From Mytilisepta virgata (lineage: Eukaryota; Mollusca; Bivalvia; Mytilida; Mytilidae), in NCBI GenBank assembly GCA_028015205.1, contig JAPWFG010000023.1, positions 1,054,001 to 1,118,000 on the forward strand: a stretch of DNA of 64,000 bases, written 5' to 3'. A program made the translations under genes and the position numbers. Shown here in pieces: positions 1 to 12,096 of the stretch. Numbering within the stretch: position 1 is the first letter of the stretch; each line of letters starts with the position of its first letter. Below the pieces are notes generated by a model. That model did not search any database. It was given only the letters and a program-made list of their open reading frames with translations, and had not been told where the DNA came from.

Positions 1-17
1 AAGACTTAAATTCCTCT

Positions 18-315
18 ATGCTTTCACTTTCATAACATAAGAAACTTTATTATTTATATTCTTTATCAAAATTTGGCAGCTTAAATACTTAAATTCTAGA
101 CATTTCAAACAAGGATCAAGCATATTGTGAAAGTCAACATATTTGAAACTATACTTGTAATGAAGGTATTCACTTTCATAACACACATGTAAGAAACTGG
201 ATCATTGATCAAAATGTTGCAGCCTTGCTTAAACTTTACACACTTCAAACAAGAATGAGGCATAACCTGAAAGTCAACATATTTCAAACTAATGAAAAGA
301 ACCTTGCAACTGTTC
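18..315. repeat. Imperfect direct repeat, two units of about 148 bp
   Basis: Two successive segments share the order CTTTCATAACA, a CAGC-AAA stretch, ACTTCAAACAAG or a close variant, then TGAAAGTCAACATATTT. The second unit starts about 148 bp after the first and has diverged. The segment lies downstream of the XPR1-like first exon on the minus strand, so it is intronic for that gene. I see no coding potential in it. Confidence 0.5.
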
Positions 316-528
316 ATATTTTTATCTGAAGATGCCAGATTAAACGCAAAAATAAATGAACTGCAGCTGTGCACAATTAAAACATGTACAGAAAATATGC
401 TTTTAATTCATTATAAATACAAGCAATCAAAGAACTGTTTTGATGCTTGGGGGTGGTAAATCTCCGCATTTCCAACAAATAAAACCTATTTTTGTGAATG
501 AAATTTTTTCTTGTTTTCTTTTGGTTAT

Positions 529-1075
529 AATGTGTGAGTTCTTGGTCTATTGGTTAAGGTCGCTGGCTACGGTACTGAAGGTCCTGGGTTCGAGCCTCGG
601 TTAGAGCCTGGAAAATTTGGTACGTTAGAAGGGCGTTTTTCATACATCTCTGTTACCTGCACCGGAGTATTAAACTAGTCTGAGTATGTGGGGGCCTCGT
701 TTGGTCAAAGTTAGTCCCTACTGGAGATCAATCTGCTAGTAAAAGTATGCCTATACTACTACATGTAAATCACTGAAATACTGTGGTAGGTAGTGCTTCT
801 GGTTGACATCTCTTAGGTTTGTCTGTTCCCTCCGAGATGCCCGGTGGTTTTCTCTGAGTACTTCGGCCTCCTCCAACATAAAAACAGACTTCCGGTGTCC
901 TAACCCTCCCTTGGTGTTGGCCGGGTTGGGGATTGTCCTGGTGATGGGTTGTAAATAGTTAGTGACACATCTCCATTAATCCTATAGGGAGTGTACATGG
1001 ATCCGCTGTACCCTTGCAGTCAATCGAGGGGTGCGTCTTGAATGGCGTAATTTCGGTACATACATACATAAAATG
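529..1075 (+). repeat. tRNA-derived SINE-like element in XPR1 intron 1
   Basis: The head resembles a tRNA with an A-box-like TCTATTGGTTAAGG and a B-box GGTTCGAGCC, the split RNA polymerase III promoter. The body contains GGTTTTCTCTGAGTACTTCGG and CCTCCTCCAACATAAAAAC, a diverged form of the central domain also found in the second SINE family of this window. The tail is a short (CATA)n run at about 1058-1072. Body and tail differ enough from that family to be treated as a separate one. The target-site duplication is not evident. Confidence 0.6.
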
Positions 1076-1098
1076 ACAGAATTTTCAGGTTAACCTAC

Positions 1099-1167
1099 CT
1101 CATACTGGATGTATTGTTTTCTCCATTCTGGTGTTATATGAGCTCCAAGATGTTCTGCAAACTTCAT
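1099..1167 (-). CDS. XPR1: First coding exon of an XPR1-like phosphate exporter (partial gene)
   Basis: Read on the minus strand, ATG at 1167-1165 opens 23 codons that begin MKFAEHL and continue [13 protein letters not shown]. They end at a GT donor (GAG followed by GTAGGT, 1098-1093). This matches the start of the SPX domain of XPR1, the multi-pass inorganic phosphate exporter, whose N-terminal SPX domain senses inositol pyrophosphates. The remaining exons lie to the left, outside the window. The exon is only 69 bp, but the match is nearly continuous and stops exactly at a consensus donor. The start lies 534 bp from the oppositely oriented PDZ gene. The SINE at 529-1075 sits in its first intron. 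Confidence 0.88.
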
Positions 1168-1701
1168 GGTTCTAAAAGTACTTGATTACTGCTGCTAACG
1201 ATCTTCTCTTCTTATCATTATGTCATAATATTTATATCTGTTATTCTGAAATTGAAAGTAGCTAGATCTACATGTACATGTAAGCAGTCTCCATTTTCAT
1301 TGACATTGTGTCAAAGAATTCAAATGTTTATGAAGAACGTGACAATGAAAATGTTACATAAATATAATGAAATGAAGAACTGTGTGATTGTTTACTATGC
1401 TCTTAAATAACCTACAGAGCGTGAAATCGCTATTATCAAATAACATGTTTGGCTGCGGATCTATTTTTATCTCGTCATGTGAAAACGTCAAAAGTGCGCA
1501 TAAAATGATGACGTTGCAAGGTTACTACACAAAGCTATTTGGTAAGGCGACAGGTGCGTGGATTTAAAAAGTGTAAATGTACAATCATGATTAAACACAA
1601 CAACATAATGACAGTGAAGTTTTTTGTTTTGAGTTGATAAACATTTAATTGAAAAAAAATGGAACCTGGTTAGAGTGAAATAATTAAAATCCTGGTGCAA
1701 A
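1168..1701. promoter_or_regulatory. Probable bidirectional promoter between XPR1-like and PDZ genes
   Basis: This 534-bp interval separates two head-to-head start codons and must hold both 5' UTRs and at least the proximal promoters, unless an upstream non-coding exon exists. Three CRE half-sites cluster here (CGTCA at 1473-1477 and 1486-1490, TGACG at 1509-1513), with an E-box CAGGTG near 1549. No convincing TATA box or CpG island is visible. Shared regulation is inferred from the geometry. Confidence 0.5.
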
Positions 1702-2022
1702 ATGCTTCAAAATCGATTTAACAAACATCTGGCTCAAATAGATAGGAATTCTGAAACTGATAATGGTTATCAAGAAATCCACGCATTTAACCAGGAACAA
1801 GAGAAATTACAGGAATTTACCTCAGTTGATAAAACTGTATGTGGTAATGAACCCAATTATCATGACAGCATGACTGTCACGGGCAATAAATATTTAACCT
1901 CAGATTTTGATATAAGGAGGGGTGGAAATTGTGCTTTCAAGACAGGATTAAACCTACGACTCAGGAATAATAAACATGAAATGTTAAACCGTGCTGTAGA
2001 TATGGAACTATGGTCTAAAATG
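1702..2022 (+). CDS. PDZ gene exon 1 (residues 1-107)
   Basis: Starts MLQNRFNKHLAQ and ends ELWSKM at a GTATGT donor, phase 0. The open frame continues 48 nt past the donor into the intron, which is why an unspliced reading looks longer. No AG acceptor lies between the upstream in-frame stop (1681) and the ATG, so this is probably the real first coding exon. The content is polar with no recognised domain. Confidence 0.8.
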
Positions 2023-5000
2023 GTATGTTTTCAGACCTCTAAATCATTTAAAATTAGCTCGTTTTTATGAATTACATTTGTTTTCAGGTGTTTTAAAAAA
2101 ATATCTATTTATCTTGCAGAATTTTTTTAATCTTCTTGCAAAAATTTTTAGAAAAAAAGATAGTTGAAAGACAAAACCTTAACTTTATTTTCACTTTTAT
2201 AAAAAATATAATTTTCAAATTTGTAAAAGTGTAAAGTGACAAATGTATAGACATAGAAAAACTTGAATGATCTCTTTTCAGTTTTCTAAGATTTTTATCA
2301 TTTTACTTACATTAGCTGAGACATAACAAGAGGATAATGTTTTCAGGCTTATCATTAGTCTCACAAATTTTTTTAAAGTAAGATCAATTTTCAAATTTTA
2401 ACAAAAAACAAAAAAAATTATCTTGGCTTGAATTTCGTCTCAATTTCATCTGAGTATTGAAAAAAATAATTAATGTGTTTAAATGCTACCCAAGTTATTG
2501 GTACTAAGTTTTGGCAAAAAAGATGCAGAAATTAATATACCTGTAGAAAATTTGTAGAATGCACATCTACAATGTAGATGTATATTGCTTCATAAATACT
2601 ATAAATTATAATAATCCCATACCTACATTTAGAATTTTATTTTAAAAGGATGTAATATTTGCCAAATAGATTTTCATTTTATTGATGAAAATTTTATAAG
2701 GGGGTCACAAGATACATGTAAATGTATAATAAATTAATTACTACATATAATTGGTAAAAGCCAAAATAAAATTAACATGATTTGATGTTGATCGAGTTGT
2801 AAAAAATGAGCAAAAAACTAAGTATGTTGCGAAACAGTTCATGTGATAATAGCATGAATAGATGACAAGAAAAATAAATGGAAATGGTGAGCTGTCAAAA
2901 GGGGCATAAAACGACTAAAATGCATGAAATACACAAGTCGAACAAAACCAAATATAAAATCGTAAAAAAAAAACAACAAACTAAAAAGTTAAAAATACCC
3001 AACGTTTCAACCAATATGGTCTTGATCACGAGCATGTAAAAAATAAAAATAATAAGGTGTTGACTCTTTGAAACCCAGAGCGAGACTGAGTCTGTACATA
3101 AAAAGTAAACAAAAACAAAAAATATAGTTGTTTATTGAAAATTTATATAGTAACATTCCTCTGCTGATTTGTTGCCGAAATTTTAACCATATGGTAAATT
3201 TTTATGAATATACTTGTCATAAAAGAAAAACATACCTTCATGAATCAGTTTTAAGATACAATGTATTTTCAGTTATTTTGGTCTATGTGGGCCAAAACCC
3301 CTTAATTTGTCATTTTCTAAGGCCATCACAAAAAACTGTCTGATGTCTTGACACAAAATGATAACATTCCCATTTCCGAAAGACATTGACATTGTTCTTT
3401 TATAATGGTGGATTAAAGACAATTAAGCTACATGTAATGTCAGAGGAAATTATGAAAATTTTGGCCAAAATAAGTAATATTGTTAATCATTTGATACATA
3501 TTACTTCAGATGTGTGAAGAAAAAAAATCCTATAATTATATTTGTATGGACTTCTGTTTGCAAACGAAAAAAGTTGTTTAAAGAAGATATTTGAGAAAAA
3601 CTTCAAATATTATGTTATTCATGTTAAAAGGGTTTCTCTTTAGAGATACATGTACTATGATGTTGTAATGTGAATATCTTGGCGATGTCATTACCTCCTC
3701 TGTTCTGTATTGTACTCTCTAAAATGCTTTCACAACTAGGATATCAGGCTAAAAGATCGCTATTAGAGAGATTACTACACAGTTTCACTAAACTTATGTG
3801 TCTTTAAAATAACAAGTCTAATATATAGGAAATGAAAAAATTATAGAAAAGTCAAACAAATTAAATAAGGAAAGGAAAGGACTTGTTAGCAAATTTAAGT
3901 GAAAATTTTTAATTATTAAGTGAAAAAATAATAGACATCTTAAATAGCCAAAAATATGATCAAACACTAGCTACATGTACCTATATATGTGCTATTGTCT
4001 TAGTGGTACAAGGTATATTAAAATGAAATTAAATCATTATTTTTCCACAACATTTTTATTGTATTTTGTGTGTAATGAATAAGAACAAATGAGAATGGGG
4101 ATTTTTGTTTTGTTTTTTTTATTACCTCTATCCCACTTACAAAAGTGTTCATGTGTGTCTTTTTTTCAATCAGACACCAAATTTCAATCACTAGCCCTTC
4201 AGATTTGGCAGCTCTAAGCAATTATTATTGAAAAAAGTTTAATGTTACAATTTAAATGAATATATATTTAAATGCCAATGTGTTTAAAGGCAATTGTTAT
4301 TTCAAGAGTTTTGGGTATATTTACTATAAGTTTTAAGTATTTAAGGTAATTTAAGTACATAATACATAGTTTAAATATTTTAGTTTTTAATAATTGACCA
4401 ACGACAATAATCAGGAACTTTGTTGAATGAATTTAGGTATTGAATTAATTGTATTCAAATGAAAAGATTGTAAGTTTCAAACTTGAACTTCATAGGTCAA
4501 AAATTACTTGGAGTGTTTAAAATTATTATGTTACAAATGAATGGCCAGACCAAATTTATTTTTCGTTCTTTGGATTTCACTGCTCAGATTTTCGGACCTT
4601 TTAAATTTTAAGAAAAAACTTTACTTGCCAATTCACAAAAATTCTTCATACTTCAAGAAATTAAAATAAAAAAATAAAAAGTGTTCACCTGCTCCTAAAA
4701 TTGGTTAAGTAATAGGGATTTTTTGCAGTATTTTAGTTAAAAAAATTTGTACCGCACATTAATTTTATCTTCGCCTGAAAAAATCTAGTCCTCAAAAAAT
4801 AAAATATATAAATTATGCTCGCTCGCACCTAATTTTGCATAAAAAATCAGTTTGGTGTGGCCTAACCATTAAAGGTTAGTTGTGTTAAACAGCACTCTTT
4901 AATCATGATAATTGCTTTTATAGATGTTTTTCTTTGATTCAAAATGTGAAGTGTACAGTGTTAACAAATGATTTACAATTTTGCATGACCAAATTTTATA

Positions 5001-8000
5001 TTAGGCCAAGTAAAAAAATATGTGTGGTTCATGTTACTTCAAGATAAAAAATAAGGTAGGTAGGAAGGTACATCATGTACATATGTAGGAATTTTTTTTT
5101 CTTCATTTGACAAATTATTTTCACATAGAGACTATGGTAGAGATTCTGATTTAACGGTGCTTTATTGAAAAATGTCCAAAAAATCTTTAGGGTAGGTAGG
5201 GTAACCAGAACCACACATTTTTAGCTCACCTGGCTAAAAGCCAGGGTGAGCTTTTGCCATCACTTTGCGTCTGTCGTCCGTCGTCCGTCGTCCGCCGTTA
5301 ACTTTTCACATTTCAATCTTCTTCTAAAAAACCACTGAACCAAATGGAACCAAACTTGGCAGCAATGTTCCTGTGAAGGTCCTTTACAGAATTTGTAATT
5401 TTGGTGCTGATCGAATATTCAACATGGCTGCCAGGCCCAATAATGTGTTCTGATTGGCTGAAATTTCAAAAATCTTCTTGTTTTATGTTATTATTTAAAA
5501 AATCTTCTCCTCTGCAACTATTGAATGGATTTGGATAAAACTTACCATGATTGTTCCTTTAAATAGGGTATCCTGCACAAAGTTTATGCTTCGATTTTTG
5601 ATCCGTTGAAAAACATGGCCACTGTTACTAAAAATAGAACATATCGGTCAAACAACAGTTTTTCACAAATATCTCAAAAATCATTAGGTTATGGCAAATT
5701 CTGGCAGGTTGAAAGTGTTCCGCATGATGAGTGCTACCTGTGTGCTGATTTTCGTGAAAATTTGTCAACTGATGTTAGAGTTATTGCCCTTTTTTGACAT
5801 TTTTGGTTTTTTTTTATGTTATTATTTCAAAAATATTTTTCTCTGAAACTACTATTCAAAATCAAATGAAACTTGGTAAGATTGTTCCTTAGGGTATCCT
5901 GCAAAAAGTTAATGCTTGGATTTTTGATTGGTCAAAAAACATGTCCGCCCTTACTAAAAATAGAACATAGGTGTCAAAATGCTGTTTTTTGCTATTTTTT
6001 CCTGAATTATAGAAAGAAAATGAAGATGAAAGCTACTTTCAAGGTAAACATGGTATCCCGAGTTGAGTGGTGATGATGAAAGTTTGTTTTGGATGGCCAT
6101 TTTTAAAATGGCTGCCATTTTCCCGCCATTTTTTACACTTGCTCGGATTTCAACAATATTTGGTTTTTAAAGTAACATGGTATCCTTAGTGAATGGTGAT
6201 GATGAGAATGTTGTATAACAATGATTAAACTTCATAATATTGTTAACAAATTTTCAAACATCTCCTCTGAAACTACTAGGGGGATTTGGATGAAAGTCTA
6301 CAAAATGACAGATGAGTTAAGCATGGTTTATTGGATAAAAACCAACAGCTTAGTCAATATGATCAAAGATGAAGCATAATAGAAAATATAAAGCCTTAAC
6401 CCACAATTTTTACATAACTTCTTTCAAACATTTTAAAAACAAAGACAACATATAGACCAAAAGATTTATACTTGTATTTGAAGATGAATTAAAGCTTGTA
6501 TTTTGTATTGTGAATCATCAGATTGATCATGACTGTATCTTAATCAAGCGTAGGGAGAACTCATGCCCATTTCTTTCCAGAGGTTCTTGAAAGGCTTTTA
6601 AAGGTATTTTCAGCATTTTACATGACCTTTAATACTCAGTTTAATTTACAACAAACATTAATATATTAATTTAGTTTATAGTGCATTGTTTGCAAGGTGA
6701 GCGATTCAGGCTCTTGAGAGCCTCTTGTTTCTATTTGGCCTTAGTTACCTAAAATTTATAATGTTACTACAGTATTAAGAGGAAGTTATAGTTTTGAAAA
6801 GTTTGGTTGTGACTTTAAATAACTTAAGTTCAAATCCATTTTGTGTTGAGGTGTGTTTGACTCGAATCTTAATTGACAAGACTTGCAAGTTTTCCTGGGT
6901 TCTCAGTACACATACTCCAGCTAGACCTCCAAAAATGAAAACTACATGTAAATGTAGCTACTGCAATATAGCTGAAAGTTGAGTGGAATACCAATAAGTC
7001 AAACTTAAATTGGTTCACTGTATTTCAGAAAAGTTTTTAACTGAATTTTTCAACATAAAAAAAAATGGGGTTTTAGTTAGGTGATCTTTGGCAGGCTGGC
7101 AGCTCAAAACAATAATTAGGAAAACTCCTTTATACAGCTCATTTCTCATTAATTCCAATCACCAAAATTTCTATTCTAAATAAGTACCTTAAGGTCAGTT
7201 AGACTACGCAAAGACTATCTTTTCTACTTACAATGTATAGCTACAAGTTTATTACATTTGGATATTGAGTACTGTATTTATTTTGGATGTGTGGTTGATT
7301 TTTTTGAATTTTTGACTTTTTTGTGGTGGGGCATTTATTGGTCTTTGTTGAAGGCCACATGACAATCAGACTTAAAACATGTAAACCATCTTTTCCACGG
7401 GATGTCATCTCATGGATGCTCATGCCATATTCATATTTAAATATGATATAAGTCAGACGGTTTATTTTTCTCAGAGTGAACTTTGAACTTTAGTTGCTTT
7501 AACCATTTTTTTGTAAATGAATTATTAATTGTTATTTAGAGTCTTATCAATTATCTTTATGTAGTGAAACTTTTGGGAAACCCTAATTTGTTTTAAATTC
7601 TTTTAATTTATATATACATTTGTATATCTTGCTTAGATTATGGTTGGTTTAGCAACATCTTCAGCTCCTTGACATATACATGTTGGTCCGAGACCACAAT
7701 TAATTCATAATGCATTTTCATATTAAAATAAAATTTAATTTTAAAAAAATTGCACTAGCTCAAACTTGAAAATCTTTGTCATGTGCAAAGTATACTTACT
7801 TCCAATTATAATATAAAATTAAAAAAAAACTCATCAGTGCTAACTCACGATATTGGCAAAAATATCTCCTAGGGTAGCAGAATTCTTGAAGACAGCAGAT
7901 GACACCCTAAATATTGACCCTTTTCTATCTGACCAAATCACCACTTTTACTTATGACAGCTCATTTAAACTTTTTAAAACATCAACTTTGAACATTCTAC

Positions 8001-11000
8001 TATAAAAATAGAACAAAAACCATTTAAAAATGCTTTAATAAGGGGCAGAAAATAAAAATGGTAGAAATACAGTAAATTTATATTTAACAAATAGTTCATG
8101 ACACTGAGGGTCATATGGCAGTATATGGACCAGTTGGTCGCCGACCAAAATTATACGGACCAACTGGTCCATATACTGACATTTGACCCGAAGTGTCATG
8201 AACTAATTGTTATATGATACTTTTCTGGGATTTAATCGAATTTAATCGATTTTGCCAAAACGAGGCGGTCCATATAGCATTATATGGACCGGCTTGGATA
8301 ACATAGATAAATAGAGTAGTAAAAATGTAAAAGTATAATATAAGGGATTATATTTGTGGACAACGAAAAGTGTGTGCTAATTGTGGTCTTGGGCCTATTC
8401 TGAATATATTATATGTATAGAAATGTACATGTTACTGTATAAAAGTTCTAAATCAATCATTACAATAGCATATAAATATACATTTACATGATTTATGCAT
8501 TGACATTTAATTTTATGTAAAAATAAATCTGTGTTTACGTTAATTTCAATTCAGCTTCATGGCAAAATATAAATATCCTTAATTATGATATTTTGGTGTG
8601 TTACAATTTGGCACTTTTTGTTAGAACTCACAGTGTTTAAGTTTGGCACTTTGAGAAAAAATGAAAATAATTTTTTTTTAAATTAAATTAAAAGTCTCGA
8701 GCTGTTATCAGGGTATGATTTATTAATCTGTTTCATTAGCAAAGTTTTTTGTCATGATAGTAATGTTGTTTCAATTAAGCAGATATGATTACAGCAGTTT
8801 GCTTCTAACCAAATTCATATCAATAAAAAAATGCCAGCTAAAATAAATGTTTATAAACCTTTTCAATTTGAAATTATTCTGGAAATGTTTTTTTTTTTTT
8901 TTTAGTGTTTTTAGCACATTTACATTTTACATTTCCCATTTCCACAATAGGCACGAAATAAACCAAAATCAAAATATCCCAAGAAAGAATAGATGTATAC
9001 GTGGTATACATATGTATGTCTACATTTTGCATGTGAATATTGATAATACATGAATTTTAGAACACAGCCATTAATGACGTGCCCCTGATGATTTACATTG
9101 TGGTTCAAAACCTATTAAGATAATATATTTGTGAATAATAAATCTGCAGTGTTCTCCCCAGGCTTACATGTGTATATACCACAGTGGTACCACAGTGGTA
9201 CCACTGTGCTATAAGTTTTTACCAAGATGCTATAATTTTTTACCACTGTGCTATAATTTTTTACCACAATGCTATAATTTTTTACCACAATGCTATAATT
9301 TTTTACCACTGTGCTATAATTTTTTACCATGATGCTATCATTTTTTACCACTGTGCTATTCATTTTAACAAATGTATATGATTTTCCTTTGATGAGTTAA
9401 TATGTTCCCTTTTTCCTTTCTTTTCATCATCAGCAGCAAGAATACAATGAGCCTTAAACAGTGATTTATTCATTCTTATACATTATTGGAAAATCTATTC
9501 TTTTTAAAATGCCTTAACAATGATACCATAAGATGGAAGGATTTGCCACACTACCACAACACTATTTAGAATTTCTTGTTTGAACCATCATATATTAATT
9601 AAATGTACAAAACATATGAACATTACAGCATACCGGTACATGTAAGAAAAGAATTATAATTTTGAATAGATTGCTGATTCCTAAATTGTGATTTTAATGA
9701 TGCCAAAATTTGGAAATAAAAACTTAAAACAAGAAATGGAGTATCAAGTTGACAGCAAACCACATTTATCTGCAATTTTTCACCATCTAAATAGATTTTT
9801 TCTATTGGAAGACCCGAGGTTAATATGTAAATTTTCAAGACTAGGACTACGTTGTATATAGCTGTATTATGTATTATCAGTTTATCATGTTTATGACGAG
9901 AAATATTTGAGGCAATCCAATTTTGAATTACATGTACATGTGTATTGTAAAATGGCCAAAGCAGTTACATTATATACACATAGTATGCATGTATTGTTAA
10001 TTCTGATGCAATATGCTGTTTGTTATGTGGATTTTCCTTAGATGAAATTGAAAATTTGAGACCATCAATTCTGGAATTGATGCCCCCTAAGATGAAGTCA
10101 CATGCATAGTATCTTTCCTGGATTTAAAAAATGCCCTGTTTGTTTAAAATCTTTACACTTGTACATGTATTAGCATATGATTAGGATGGGGAGTGTAGCC
10201 CTTATCAGAAACTCATTTCCAGGATTCTAAAATTATAATTTGAAGCAAGTTATTTCCCTTGCTGGGACGTAGTACTGGTTCGATGCAGTGCAGAGCAACC
10301 AGTAGGAAGTAAATAGAAATTATTTATTACTTTGATATACAAATATTTCCAGCTTTATAATCAAGTTTGATTACAATATGTTGGAAGCAAAAAGATCGTA
10401 AGTAGTTCCCAAATTTATATAAACCAAGCCTTACATGCAAATTAACAAGTTTTAAAGACAGTTAATCCTTTACTCTTCATTGCAGCGAACCAGTACTACG
10501 TCCAAGCAAGGGAAATAACTTGCCTCAAATTATAATTTTAGAGTCAGAATCGTGATTCCGGAAATTAGTTTCTGAAAAGGGCTATAGTATTTATTTTTAT
10601 ATTTGCCTTCGTCAGCTTTTGATTTAATGGTTATAATATCGTCAAAAGAATACCAAGGCAACAAAACAATTGGGAATAGTCTGTAAAATCGAAATCCAGA
10701 GCACGAAAAATTTATGAGAATGGAATAAAACAAAGAACTGACATGAGAATATACATACATGTATAACTAAAAGAATAAACAAACATAATAAGCTGAACAG
10801 AATTAGAACAAGACAGCACAGAAACTAAAAGCACTAGCAGTGTAAACACTTTCTGCAAATATTTGTACTGGTGCAGCTAACATGTACATAAGTAAACTCC
10901 TGTTTGCAATCATACATGTATTCACAGTTGATGTCAGAAAATATTAAAATCTCCTAATTGGAAAGTGTGTTAGGTCTGTATTTTTTAGATTGAAGCTGTA

Positions 11001-12056
11001 TAAAGTTAATAAATTTATAAAAGGAGAGAAGAACAATTTTGTAATCAATTTATGATTAAAACTTGGAATATTGTCATATTTCTGTATGTTTGAAAGGGGA
11101 GATAATCATCAATCATTTTTATGATCAATATTTAATGAGAAAGCTGTTCTCCAGTATTGATTGACTTTTGTTAATCATAGAAAGGAATGCGATTTGTTGT
11201 AAAAGTTTTGTATTGTAATCTGTAAAGTGTCTATGTTCTTGGGGAATTTTTCATGTGATTATAAAGATAACTTCTAAATCTGCTGTTACATTCTGCATAT
11301 AAACATGAAAGAAATCATTTGAAATTTAATGAAAATGCTTAATTTCAGGTAAATATGACTTTTTGATAATACAGTGAAAATTTTCTTGAGAGACCATCTT
11401 TTCTTAAATCACAAAGCTATATTTCTGGACATTTGCTCAGATGTTTTTAATTTTTATTGTACATTTGTGACAATTCTGATTGGTACATGTATGTCTTCAT
11501 AGGCAGTGGTCTGTCAGTGCAGGTTTCATTGAGCTTTTTTTTTGTTAACAGAACATTTTAACTTACATGGATTCTTTTGTTTTTTTATTATGGAGTGCTA
11601 AAAACACATTTAAAATTTTTTTCGTATAAATTTCATACTATCAGCATGCATCTGAAAATTTTTTCAGATCAGGCACTAAACTTTGTAGCAATTTTAATAT
11701 TGAAAAATTTTGCCCAAACATCCAAGTCAGGGTTTTGTATCCACGTTCGTTCCTACAAACCCTAACAACATTCATTCATATTTGACAGATCAGAAATGAA
11801 CGATTTTCATCGGTTGCATCTCCAGGTAAAAAGAGAATCTATTTGCATCGTAGGTAGAATTTTTTAGGTCACACACCAGGTGGCAATATGTTTGACCCGC
11901 TAAATATGAATGAGTGTGGTCAGGGGTTTGGAGGAACAAATGTGGGTACAAAACTCTGACTTGGGAGGATGGCCTAGACTGACAAAAAAATTATTAAAAT
12001 ATGTTTCTGTTACTGTATCCAATGGTGTATAATGTCAACTGGCCTAAAGCAAATTA

Positions 12057-12096
<40 letters not shown>

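Noticed and set aside
9115..9381. Open frames on both strands giving repetitive VVKNYS or YHCAIIF peptides
   Set aside because: They arise from the 21-bp minisatellite, whose period is a multiple of three; no start context, splice pattern or homologous domain supports a gene.
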